The notes under the pieces: model-generated | The model's input: the letters and a program-made list of their open reading frames with translations, nothing else | What the model was told of the DNA's origin: nothing | Databases searched by the model: none | Assembly: GCA_001556125.1 (NCBI GenBank) | Contig: LSIG01000046.1 | Coordinates: forward strand, 186,001 to 250,000 | Length of the DNA: 64,000 nt | Reading direction: 5' to 3' | Source of the DNA: Rhizobiales bacterium CCH10-E5 | GTDB taxonomy: Bacteria; Pseudomonadota; Alphaproteobacteria; Rhizobiales; Beijerinckiaceae | In this document: positions 8,420-16,658 of the stretch, piece after piece | Numbering within the stretch: the first letter of the stretch is position 1 | Layout: every line of letters starts with the position of its first letter | Position numbers and translations under genes: made by a program

Positions 8420-9214
8420 ATGGCCGGACGGCTTCAGGACAAGATCGCCATCGTCTTCGGCGCGGGTTCGGTCGGGCCCGGCTGGGGCAATGGCAAGGCG
8501 ACGGCCGCCGTCTTCGCTCGGGAGGGTGCTCAGGTCGCCTGCATCGACGTCAACCGCGCTGCCGCCGAAGAGACGGTCGCCATCATTGCCGCCGAGGGCG
8601 GGCGCGCCAGCGCCCATGCCTGCGACGCCACGCACTCCGACGAGGTCGCGGCGCTGGTCGCCGACATCGTCGCGGCCCATGGCCGGATCGACGTGCTGCA
8701 CAACAATGTCGGCTATGCCGGGATGGGCGGGCCGATCGAGCTCGACGAGGCCGACTGGCACCGCACGCTGGACCTCAACGTCACCACCTGCTTCCTCGCC
8801 GCCAAGCATGTGCTGCCGCATATGCTCGCCCGGAAGAAGGGCGCGATCATCAATGTCTCCTCGGTCGCCGCGATCCGCTACACCGGCTATCCCTACAGCG
8901 CCTATTACGCGGCCAAGGCGGCGGTGAACAACTTCACCATGGGGCTGGCGCTGCAATATGCCCGCGAGGGCATCCGCGTGAACGCGATCATGCCGGGCAT
9001 GATGAACACCCCGCTGATCCACCAGCAGATCGCCGGGCAGTATGCCAGCACCGAAGAGATGATCGCGGCCCGCGACGCCGCCAGCCCGACGGGCAAGATG
9101 GGCACGGCCTGGGACATCGCCCATGCGGCGCTGTTTCTCGCCTCCGACGAAGCGGCCTACATCAACGGCGTGGCGCTGCCGGTCGATGGCGGCCTGACCT
9201 GCCGCGTGGCCTGA
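8420..9214 (+). CDS. short-chain dehydrogenase/reductase of the acid-sugar operon
   Basis: A 264-residue SDR, first gene of an operon that continues with a RuBisCO-like protein and a DUF1537 kinase. It shares the rare cofactor loop [14 protein letters not shown] and the NNVG variant with the SDR at 5379. Catalytic Ser, Tyr and Lys are present (VSSVAA, YSAYYAAKAA). The ATG at 8420 has GGAGG five bases upstream; a longer open frame reaching back to 8264 has no comparable site. It probably oxidises a hydroxyl of the imported sugar acid before phosphorylation, an inference from its neighbours. Confidence 0.9.
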   Translation: MAGRLQDKIAIVFGAGSVGPGWGNGKATAAVFAREGAQVACIDVNRAAAEETVAIIAAEGGRASAHACDATHSDEVAALVADIVAAHGRIDVLHNNVGYAGMGGPIELDEADWHRTLDLNVTTCFLAAKHVLPHMLARKKGAIINVSSVAAIRYTGYPYSAYYAAKAAVNNFTMGLALQYAREGIRVNAIMPGMMNTPLIHQQIAGQYASTEEMIAARDAASPTGKMGTAWDIAHAALFLASDEAAYINGVALPVDGGLTCRVA

Positions 9215-9227
9215 GAGGACGCGATCG

Positions 9228-10487
9228 ATGCTGACAGACCGCTTCGAGGCCGACTATCTGCTGGAGACACCGCTCGACCCCGCGCGCGCCGCCGAGACCA
9301 TGGCGGGCGAGCAGTCGAGCGGCACCTTCGTGGCCATTCCCGGCGAGACGCCGGAGCTGAAGGCGCGCGCCTCCGCACGGGTGGTGGCGCTCGAGATCCT
9401 GGAGCGCGACGTTCCGGGCCGCTCTCTGCCCTCCAATGTCGCGAGCGCCCCCGGCGAGCGCATCACCCGGGCTCGCGTCACCCTGTCCTGGCCGCTGGCG
9501 AATATCGGCCCGTCCCTGCCCAACCTGCTCGCCACCGTCGCCGGAAACCTGTTCGAGCTGAAATGCGCCAGCGGTCTGCGGATCCTCGACATCCGCCTGC
9601 CGGCAGCCTTCGGCGAGGCCTATCCCGGGCCGCGTTTCGGCATCGCCGGCACGCGTCGCCTCGCTGGCGTGGAGGGGCGCCCGCTGATCGGCACCATCAT
9701 CAAGCCCAGCGTCGGGCTCGATCCGGCCGCGACCGCCGCGCTTGTCGACGAGCTCTGCGGCGCCGGCATTGACTTCATCAAGGACGATGAATTGCAGTCG
9801 GACGGGCCGGCCTGTCCCTTCGACCAGCGCGTCGCCGCGGTGATGGCGGTGATCGAGCGCCATGCCGACCGCACCGGCCGCAAGCCGATGTTCGCCTTCA
9901 ACCTCACCGGCGATCTCGACCAGATGCGCCGCCGCCACGACACGCTGCTCGCCCATGGCGCGACCTGCCTGATGGCGAGCCTGAACTCGGTCGGCCTCGT
10001 CGGGATGATCGAGCTCGGGCGCTTCGCCCAGCTGCCGATCCACGCCCATCGCAATGGCTGGGGCTATCTCTCGCGCCACCCGATGCTGGGCTGGTCCTAT
10101 GTCGCCTGGCAGAAGCTCTGGCGCCTGGCGGGGGCCGACCACATGCATGTCAACGGCCTCTCCAACAAATTCTCCGAGACCGACGACAGCGTCATCGCCT
10201 CGGCGCGCGAATGCCTGACGCCGATGTTCGCCGACAAACCCTGCACGGTGATGCCGGTGTTCTCGTCGGGCCAGACGGTGCGGCAGGCGCACGGCACCTA
10301 TGCCGCGCTCGGCAGCACCGACCTGATCATGACGGCCGGAGGCGGCGTGATGGCCCATCCCGACGGCGTTGCGGCAGGTGTGCGCTCGCTGCGCGAGGCC
10401 TGGACGGCGGCAATCGCCGGAATCCCGCTGGCCGAACACGCGCGTACCCATCCCGAACTCGGCCGGGCACTGGAGATCGCGGCGTGA
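9228..10487 (+). CDS. RuBisCO-like protein (form IV), probable OiaX-type decarboxylase
   Basis: A 419-residue homologue of the RuBisCO large subunit. It keeps the active-site lysine in GTIIKPSVGL (K159) and the metal-binding lysine-aspartate-glutamate of FIKDDE (K185, D187, E188), plus HAHR and the phosphate-binding TAGGGVMAHPDG. The loop-6 region (GLSNKFSETDD) differs from carboxylating RuBisCO, so CO2 fixation is unlikely. RuBisCO-like proteins paired with DUF1537 kinases were shown in D-apiose catabolism to act on 3-oxo-isoapionate 4-phosphate (OiaX). The kinase directly downstream, overlapping by 4 bases, makes that role or a closely similar one likely. GAGAGGA precedes the ATG. Confidence 0.88.
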   Translation: MLTDRFEADYLLETPLDPARAAETMAGEQSSGTFVAIPGETPELKARASARVVALEILERDVPGRSLPSNVASAPGERITRARVTLSWPLANIGPSLPNLLATVAGNLFELKCASGLRILDIRLPAAFGEAYPGPRFGIAGTRRLAGVEGRPLIGTIIKPSVGLDPAATAALVDELCGAGIDFIKDDELQSDGPACPFDQRVAAVMAVIERHADRTGRKPMFAFNLTGDLDQMRRRHDTLLAHGATCLMASLNSVGLVGMIELGRFAQLPIHAHRNGWGYLSRHPMLGWSYVAWQKLWRLAGADHMHVNGLSNKFSETDDSVIASARECLTPMFADKPCTVMPVFSSGQTVRQAHGTYAALGSTDLIMTAGGGVMAHPDGVAAGVRSLREAWTAAIAGIPLAEHARTHPELGRALEIAA

Positions 10488-11854
10488 GCGCGACGCGCCC
10501 GCTCCCGGCGGGGCCGCTCGTCGCCTTCTATGGCGACGATTTCACCGGCTCCTCCGCCTCGATGGAGGCGCTCTCTTTCGCCGGTCTTGAGACGGTGCTG
10601 TTCCTCGCCCCACCGACGGCGGAGCGCCTGGCGGCCTTCCGGCATTGCCGCGGCATCGGCATCGCCGGCGTCGCGCGCTCGCGCAGCCCGGCCTGGATGG
10701 ATGAGCACCTTCCGCCAATCTTCGCCGGGCTGAAGGCGCTCGGTGCGCCCGTCTTCCACTACAAGGTCTGCTCGACCTTCGATTCGGCGCCGCATGTCGG
10801 CTCGATCGGCCGGGCGGCCGAGATCGGCGCGCGGCTCTACGAGGGCTGGATCCCGCTGATTGTGGGCGAGCCCGGCATGGGCCGCTTCCAGAGCTTCGGC
10901 CATCTCTTCGCGCTGTCCCATGGCCGCGGCTACCGGCTCGACCGGCATCCCGTCATGGCACGCCACCCGGTGACGCCGATGGACGAGGCCGATCTCGGCC
11001 GCCATCTCGCCTGCCAGACCAACCTGCCCATCGGCCTCGTCGATTTCGTCGCGATGAAACGCGGCGCGGGCGATGCCGCGCTCGACGCCGCGCTCGCGGA
11101 GGGGGCGGCCATCGTCTCGATCGACGTCATGGATGCACAGACTCTGGAGGAGGCGGGCCGCCTGCTCTGGCAGCGCGGCGGACGGCCCTGTTTCGCCATC
11201 GGCTCGCAGGGCGTCGAGGCGGCGCTCGTCGCGCATTGGCGCGCCGCCGGCCTGCTGCCGGCCGCACCCGCCCTGGCTTCGCCGGGAGTCGTCGCGCAGA
11301 TCGCGGTCGTGTCCGGTTCGGTTTCCCCCGTCACGGCCCGGCAGATCGCCACGGCGCAGGAGCGGAGCTTCGCGCCGATCCGCATCGCAGCCGAGCGCGC
11401 GGTCGATGCTCGGGCCTGGGAGAGCGAGATCGAGGCTGCGACCCATCGCGCGCTGGCGGCGCTGGCGGAGGGCCAAAGCCCGCTCGTTTTTTCCGCCCAG
11501 GGGCCCGACGATCCGGCGGTCGCGCGGTTGCGCGAGGCGGTGGCCACCGCCGGGCTGACGACCGAGGCGGTCAACGACCGGATCGGCGCGGCGCTCGGCA
11601 CCATTCTCGATCGCGTGCTGCGCGAGACCCGGCTGACGCGCGCAGTAATCTCGGGCGGCGACACCTCGAGCCATGCGGCGGCCCAGCTCGGCATCGACGC
11701 GCTGACCGCGATCGCACCGATCGCACCCGGCGCGCCGCTCTGCCGCGCCCATGCGCCGCAGCCGGAGCGGGACGGGCTCGAGCTGGTGCTCAAGGGCGGC
11801 CAGGTCGGCGGGGACGATTTCTTCGACGCGGTCCGCCACGGCGGTGCCGCATGA
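10484..11854 (+). CDS. four-carbon acid sugar kinase family protein (DUF1537), OiaK-like
   Basis: A 456-residue kinase of the DUF1537 family, which phosphorylates C4/C5 sugar acids. The substrate-binding N-domain begins with FYGDDFTGSSAS; the nucleotide-binding C-domain has VSGSVSPVTARQI and ISGGDTSSHAA. The GTG start sits in a GTGA overlap with the stop of the RuBisCO-like gene, so translation is coupled. In the D-apiose pathway the matching enzyme (OiaK) makes 3-oxo-isoapionate 4-phosphate, the substrate of the RuBisCO-like partner. Family assignment is firm; the exact substrate is inferred. Confidence 0.9.
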   Translation: MSATRPLPAGPLVAFYGDDFTGSSASMEALSFAGLETVLFLAPPTAERLAAFRHCRGIGIAGVARSRSPAWMDEHLPPIFAGLKALGAPVFHYKVCSTFDSAPHVGSIGRAAEIGARLYEGWIPLIVGEPGMGRFQSFGHLFALSHGRGYRLDRHPVMARHPVTPMDEADLGRHLACQTNLPIGLVDFVAMKRGAGDAALDAALAEGAAIVSIDVMDAQTLEEAGRLLWQRGGRPCFAIGSQGVEAALVAHWRAAGLLPAAPALASPGVVAQIAVVSGSVSPVTARQIATAQERSFAPIRIAAERAVDARAWESEIEAATHRALAALAEGQSPLVFSAQGPDDPAVARLREAVATAGLTTEAVNDRIGAALGTILDRVLRETRLTRAVISGGDTSSHAAAQLGIDALTAIAPIAPGAPLCRAHAPQPERDGLELVLKGGQVGGDDFFDAVRHGGAA

Positions 11855-12663
11855 ACGGGCCAGGAATGGGAACGGACGCAATGCGCAGGCTCGAAGGCAA
11901 GATCGCCCTGGTGACCGGCGGCGCGCGGGGCATCGGCCTCGCCATCGCCCGCGCTCTGACGGCGCAAGGAGCCGTTCCGGTGCTCGCCGACATCAACGAG
12001 GAGGGCGCCCGTCAGGCGCTGGCCGGTCTTGGCGCGTCCGAAGGCATGGCGGCGGCGGTCGACGTCGCCGACCAGGGCTCTGTGACGGCGCTGATCGACG
12101 CCATCGTCGCCCGCTACGGCCGGCTGGACATCCTCGTCAACAATGCCGGCATCGGCGGCAACACGCCGTTCCTCGAGATCGACGCCGAGACCTGGAACCG
12201 CACCATCGCGATCAACCTGACTGGCGCCTTCTTCGTCGCCCAGGCCTGCGCGCGGGTGATGGCGAAGCAGCGCTCCGGCAAGATCATCAACATCGCCTCG
12301 CTCTCGGGCCAGCGCGGCGGCCATGGCCGCGGCGCCTATGGTGCAGCGAAGGCGGGGCTCGAGCTGCTGACCAAGGTGATGGCTGTCGAACTCGCGGAAT
12401 ATGGCATCAACGTCAACAACATCGCGCCCGGCGCCATCGAGACCGAGATGGCGAAGTTCGCCCATGATGCAGCCACCCGCGCCGCCTACAACTACCTGAT
12501 CCCGATGACGCGCTACGGCACGCCGGAGGAAATCGCCGATGCGGCGGTGTTCCTCTGTTCCGACGAGGCCCGCTACGTCCACGGCCACACCCTCAATGTC
12601 GATGGCGGCTTCCGCGAGGCGGGACTGATGTTCCGCGGCGGCAAGGCCGCGCCGTCGTCCTGA
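11851..12663 (+). CDS. short-chain dehydrogenase/reductase, 3-oxoacyl-ACP-reductase type
   Basis: A 270-residue classical SDR with the standard cofactor loop TGGARGIG, NNAG, and catalytic Ser-Tyr-Lys (IASLSG, YGAAKAG). It is unlike the two [18 protein letters not shown] SDRs in this window. The ATG at 11851 overlaps the upstream kinase stop (ATGA). ATG 11881 (MRRLEGK) is an alternative that would remove a ten-residue extension. As the third enzyme of the sugar-acid operon it probably carries out a second redox step. Substrate not determinable. Confidence 0.88.
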   Translation: MNGPGMGTDAMRRLEGKIALVTGGARGIGLAIARALTAQGAVPVLADINEEGARQALAGLGASEGMAAAVDVADQGSVTALIDAIVARYGRLDILVNNAGIGGNTPFLEIDAETWNRTIAINLTGAFFVAQACARVMAKQRSGKIINIASLSGQRGGHGRGAYGAAKAGLELLTKVMAVELAEYGINVNNIAPGAIETEMAKFAHDAATRAAYNYLIPMTRYGTPEEIADAAVFLCSDEARYVHGHTLNVDGGFREAGLMFRGGKAAPSS

Positions 12664-12701
12664 ACGGCCCACCAACCAAAAACAAACGGGAGGATACAAC
12701 G

Positions 12702-13721
12702 ATGACGCTTTCCATCAGCCGGCGCCGCTTCGCCACCCTCGCCGGCGCAGGCGCGATCTCTGCCGCGCTGCCGCTGCGCTATGCCCACGCTGCCGAGCAC
12801 ACGTTCAAGATCGGAACCAACGTTCCCGCCTCGCACCCGCTGAACGTCCACCTCACCAAGGCGGCCGAGCAGGTGAAGGAGCAGACCAACGGCAAATTCG
12901 AGTTCCAGCTATTCCCCAATAACCAGCTCGGCGCCGATTCCGACATGCTCTCGCAGCTGCGCTCGGGTGCGCTCGAATGCTTCCTGAATTCGGGCGTCAA
13001 CGTGCTCTCGACGATCATTCCCGCCGCTGCGATCTCCGGCGTCGGTTTCGCCTTCAAGGACTATCCGGCGCTCTGGAGCGCGATGGACGGCAAGCTCGGC
13101 GCCCATCTGCGCCAGCAGATCACCCGCGGCGGCTTCGTCGTCATGGACAAGATCTGGGACAATGGCTTCCGGATGATCACCAACAGCTCCAAGCCCATCG
13201 TCCAGCCCGAAGACCTGAAGAACATGAAGATCCGCGTGCCGGTCAGCGCGCTCTGGCTCTCGCTGTTCAAGTCGCTGGGGGCCTCGCCAACCGGCCTGAA
13301 CTTCGCCGAGGTCTATTCGGCGCTCCAGACCAAGGTTGTGGACGGGCAGGAGAATCCGCCGGCGATCATCTCTGCGGCCAAGCTCTTCGAGGTGCAGAAA
13401 TACTGCTCCGTCACAAACCATATGTGGGATGGCTGGTGGTTCCTGATCAACCGCCGCGCCTGGGGCCAGGTGCCGGCCGATATCCAGGTGACTGTCTCCC
13501 GCGTCCTGAACAGCGCCTGCGAGGCCGAGCGCGCCGACGTCGCCGCCCAGAACATCGCACTTCAGAAGGATCTCGCCGCCGCCGGCATGATCTTCAACGA
13601 TGTGAACCCGGCGCCCTTCCGCGACGCGCTGTCGAAGGCGGGCTTCTACAAGGAATGGCGCGGCAAGTTCGGTGACGAGCCCTGGGCCCTGCTCGAAGAA
13701 GCCGTCGGCACGCTCGCCTGA
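12702..13721 (+). CDS. dctP: TRAP transporter substrate-binding protein, DctP family
   Basis: Periplasmic binding protein of a tripartite ATP-independent transporter, 339 residues. The signal peptide begins with a twin-arginine-like SRRRFATLAG. The mature part has the DctP fold, including the conserved arginine in MKIRVP that contacts substrate carboxylates in this family. It has a strong site (GGAGG) upstream, starts 38 bases after the SDR, and is followed by the fused membrane component. Context points to a sugar acid as ligand. Confidence 0.93.
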   Translation: MTLSISRRRFATLAGAGAISAALPLRYAHAAEHTFKIGTNVPASHPLNVHLTKAAEQVKEQTNGKFEFQLFPNNQLGADSDMLSQLRSGALECFLNSGVNVLSTIIPAAAISGVGFAFKDYPALWSAMDGKLGAHLRQQITRGGFVVMDKIWDNGFRMITNSSKPIVQPEDLKNMKIRVPVSALWLSLFKSLGASPTGLNFAEVYSALQTKVVDGQENPPAIISAAKLFEVQKYCSVTNHMWDGWWFLINRRAWGQVPADIQVTVSRVLNSACEAERADVAAQNIALQKDLAAAGMIFNDVNPAPFRDALSKAGFYKEWRGKFGDEPWALLEEAVGTLA

Positions 13722-13736
13722 CGCCCTTCATCATTC

Positions 13737-13758
13737 GGTCGCGCCGAGAGGCGCGGCC
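13737..13758 (+). terminator. intercistronic stem-loop between dctP and dctQM
   Basis: GGTCGCGCC and GGCGCGGCC flank a GAGA loop, a 9-bp stem with one G-U pair. It lies 16 bases after the dctP stop with no T-run, so it may stabilise dctP mRNA or partly attenuate read-through, giving more binding protein than permease. Confidence 0.5.
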
Positions 13759-13792
13759 GCCTTGTCCAGCGTCGATCCCCAGCGAGACAGCG

Positions 13793-15673
13793 ATGACAGA
13801 CGCCACGCCGATCAGCGAAACCCAGGCCTTCGCCATCGAGGAACAGGTGCCGCCGCGCCCGTCTGCGCGGCTTCGCTTCCTGATGGCGCCGCTGGAGGCC
13901 TTCGTCGCGCTTCTCCTGGTCGGGCTGATCGGGCTCGTCCTCGTCGCCGTGTTCTGGCGCTATGTCCTGTCCTCGCCGATCACGGCGGCCGACGAGATCG
14001 CCTCCTTCCTCTTCCTCTGGATCGTGATGCTCGGCGCGGTCATCGCCATCGATCGCGGCGAGCATCTGCGCCTGGCGCTGGTGATCAACGCGGTTGGCCC
14101 GCGCGCCCGCGCGCTGCTGGAGACGACGGGCCTCGTCGTCATCGGCGCCTTCCTCGCCGCGCTGTTGCCCTCGGCGATCGAGCACTGGATCGACGAGTTT
14201 CCGGTGACCTCCCCGGCGCTCAACATCTCGACCGCCTGGCGGATCGCCGGCATCCCGATCGGCATCGCGCTGATGCTGTTCGTGCTGGCGGTGAAACTCT
14301 GGACCGAGGCGCCGCGCCGCGACCTCGTGACAGCGCTGGTGCTGGTGGCGGCCACCATCGGCCTGCTCTGGCTGCTCTCGCCGATGTTGGCTGGGCTCGG
14401 CAAGGTCAACATCCTGATCCTGCTCGTCGGCGTCATCGCGCTCTGCCTCGCCATGGGCGTGCCGATCGCCTTTTGCTTCGGCGCGGGTGCGATGGCCTTC
14501 CTGGTCTTTTCGACGAAGCTGCCTGTGACGGTGATCGTCGGGCGCATGGACGAGGGCATGTCGAGCCTGATCCTGCTCTCGGTGCCGGTCTTCGTGCTGC
14601 TCGGCTGCATTCTCGATGCCACCGGTATGGGCAAGGCGATCGTCGATTTCCTCGCTTCCATGATCGGCCATGTCCGGGCCGGCATGTCCTATGTCATGCT
14701 CGGCTCGCTCTATCTCGTCTCCGGGATCTCCGGCTCGAAAGTCTCGGACATGGCGACGGTCGCGCCGGCGCTCTTCCCGGAGATGAAGCGCCGCGGCAAC
14801 AAGCCCGAGGAGATGGTCGCGCTGCTCGGCACGGGCGCGATCATGGCGGATACGGTGCCGCCCTCGATCGTGCTGATCGTCATCGGCTCCGTCGCCGGCA
14901 TCTCGATCGCGGCGCTCTTCGCCAGCGGCTTCGTCGTCGCCTTCTTCCTGCTGCTCATCCTCGCTCTTGCCGCGCGCTGGAAGGCGCGGGGCGAGGCGCT
15001 GGAGGGCGTGCGTCGCGCGCCGCTGGCGCTGATCGGCAAGGCGCTGCTGATCGCGGCGCCTGCGCTCGTCCTGCCCTTCCTCGTCCGGGGCGCGGTGACG
15101 GAGGGCGTCGCGACGGCCACCGAAGTCTCGACCATCGCCGTCGTCTACGCCCTGATCGTCGGCATGATCCTCTATGGCGGGCTCAAGGCTGCCCAGATCT
15201 ACCGCATGCTGATCGAGACGGCCGCGATGACCGGCGCGATCCTGATCATCCTCGGCACGGCCTCGGCCGCCGCCTGGGTGCTGACCCAGACCGGCTTCGC
15301 GCAATATCTTGCCGCTGTGATGAAGGGCCTGCCGGGTGGCTGGATCGTCTACATGGCGGTGACGATCGCCGTCTTCCTGACGCTCGGCTGCCTGCTCGAG
15401 GGCCTGCCGGCGATCGTGCTGCTCGCGCCGCTGATGTTCCCGATCGCGAAGGATCTCGGCATCCACCCGGTGCACTACGCCATGGTCGTGGTCGTCTCGA
15501 TGAATATCGGCCTGTTCACCCCGCCCATCGGCATCGGCCACTACATCGCCTGCTCGATCGGCAAGGTCGATCCCGACGCGGCGATGAAGACGGTCTGGTT
15601 CTATCTCGGCGCATTGCTGCTCGGCCTGCTCGCCATCGCGCTGGTGCCCGCCATCTCGCTGGCGGTGCTCTGA
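13793..15673 (+). CDS. dctQM: TRAP transporter fused small and large membrane subunits (DctQM)
   Basis: A 626-residue integral membrane protein. Residues about 25-180 are a DctQ-type four-helix domain. From about 200 onward is the DctM permease, with many hydrophobic helices and the family strings GVPIAFCFG, SVPVFVLLG and SMNIGLFTPPIGIG. Fusion of Q and M is common. It uses the sodium or proton gradient to import the ligand of the DctP protein encoded just upstream. It ends the operon, convergent with a LysR gene 10 bases away. Confidence 0.93.
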   Translation: MTDATPISETQAFAIEEQVPPRPSARLRFLMAPLEAFVALLLVGLIGLVLVAVFWRYVLSSPITAADEIASFLFLWIVMLGAVIAIDRGEHLRLALVINAVGPRARALLETTGLVVIGAFLAALLPSAIEHWIDEFPVTSPALNISTAWRIAGIPIGIALMLFVLAVKLWTEAPRRDLVTALVLVAATIGLLWLLSPMLAGLGKVNILILLVGVIALCLAMGVPIAFCFGAGAMAFLVFSTKLPVTVIVGRMDEGMSSLILLSVPVFVLLGCILDATGMGKAIVDFLASMIGHVRAGMSYVMLGSLYLVSGISGSKVSDMATVAPALFPEMKRRGNKPEEMVALLGTGAIMADTVPPSIVLIVIGSVAGISIAALFASGFVVAFFLLLILALAARWKARGEALEGVRRAPLALIGKALLIAAPALVLPFLVRGAVTEGVATATEVSTIAVVYALIVGMILYGGLKAAQIYRMLIETAAMTGAILIILGTASAAAWVLTQTGFAQYLAAVMKGLPGGWIVYMAVTIAVFLTLGCLLEGLPAIVLLAPLMFPIAKDLGIHPVHYAMVVVVSMNIGLFTPPIGIGHYIACSIGKVDPDAAMKTVWFYLGALLLGLLAIALVPAISLAVL

Positions 15674-15683
15674 GGCGCGCGCC

Positions 15684-16559
15684 TTACCCCTGCTGTCCGA
15701 GCAGATCCTGCAGCAGCGCGTTGCGGAAGGTTCGGGCCACCGTGACGGCGTAGAAGCGCTCGACGATGCCGGGCAGCGCGGCTCCGATCGCGAGCACGCC
15801 CTGCGCCAGCTCGTCCTGAATTACGATGGGCGGCAGCACGCCCAGGCCCACGCCCTCGCGCACCAGGAGGCGCATCATCGCCATGTCGTCGACCTCGGCG
15901 GCGATGCGCAGCGTGATGCCCGCCCGGTCGATCAGCGCGTCGATGTCGTCGCGCAGGCCCGTATGCAGCGGCGGCAGGATCACCGGATGGCGCACGAGCA
16001 AAGCCTCGAAATCGCCGGCCTCAGCGACGAGGTCGCGCCGTCCGACAAGGCTGACCGGCTGCTCGGCCAGCTTGTGGGTAAGAAAGGCGCGCTCGGGATC
16101 CGCGGCCGGGGGCTGGTTGGTCAGCACCGCATCGAGCTGATGCGCCGCCAGGGCGCGCAGCAGCTCCGGCGTCGCGCCCGACTTCAGGACCACCTCGACA
16201 TCCGGCCGCCCGAGAATCGGGCGCAGGAAGGCGAGCTGGAAATTGCGCGACAGCGTCGCCTGCGCACCGACGCGCAGCACATGCCGCGACAGGCCGCTCT
16301 CGCGCAGCGTGCCGAGCAGATCGTCGCCCGTCGCGAAGATGATATCGGCATGATCGCGGGCGATCCGTCCGGCTTCGGTCAGCAGCAAGCCGCGCCCGGC
16401 GCGTTCGAACAGCTGGTGGCCGAGTTGCTCCTCCAGCCGCTTGATCTGCACCGAAAGCGCCGACTGCGTCAGGTTCAGGCGCTGGGCCGCGCGGCCGAGA
16501 TGGCCCTCCCGGGCGACCGTCCAGAAATAGCGCAGATGGTTGTAGTTGAGGCCAGCCAT
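15684..16559 (-). CDS. LysR-family regulator (NhaR-like), probable regulator of dabBA
   Basis: A 291-residue LysR protein starting MAGLNYNHLRYFWTVAREGH, the typical N-terminus of the NhaR branch, with the helix-turn-helix LGRAAQRLNLTQSALSVQIK. A longer open frame exists, but the extra residues lie in the control region. It is divergent from dabB across 99 bases. LysR proteins commonly accompany dab operons, so control of inorganic-carbon uptake is the natural inference, perhaps in response to CO2 limitation. Confidence 0.9.
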   Translation of the reverse strand: MAGLNYNHLRYFWTVAREGHLGRAAQRLNLTQSALSVQIKRLEEQLGHQLFERAGRGLLLTEAGRIARDHADIIFATGDDLLGTLRESGLSRHVLRVGAQATLSRNFQLAFLRPILGRPDVEVVLKSGATPELLRALAAHQLDAVLTNQPPAADPERAFLTHKLAEQPVSLVGRRDLVAEAGDFEALLVRHPVILPPLHTGLRDDIDALIDRAGITLRIAAEVDDMAMMRLLVREGVGLGVLPPIVIQDELAQGVLAIGAALPGIVERFYAVTVARTFRNALLQDLLGQQG

Positions 16560-16658
16560 TCTTCGATGATAGCGAACGGAAACGCACAAACAATGAATTT
16601 TTAGCGCAGTGGGCCCGGTGATATTGCGGTGCGAGATCAACCAGCCCGTGAGACCGCC

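Noticed and set aside
9228-10487. RuBisCO-like gene as evidence of CO2 fixation
   Set aside because: The loop-6 motif of carboxylating RuBisCO is absent and the DUF1537 partner points to sugar-acid catabolism.
13646-15541. 631-codon open frame on the minus strand opposite the TRAP permease gene
   Set aside because: Composition is dominated by Asp/Arg/His/Glu, the usual antisense shadow of a GC-rich membrane-protein gene; the + strand encodes a clear DctQM fusion.
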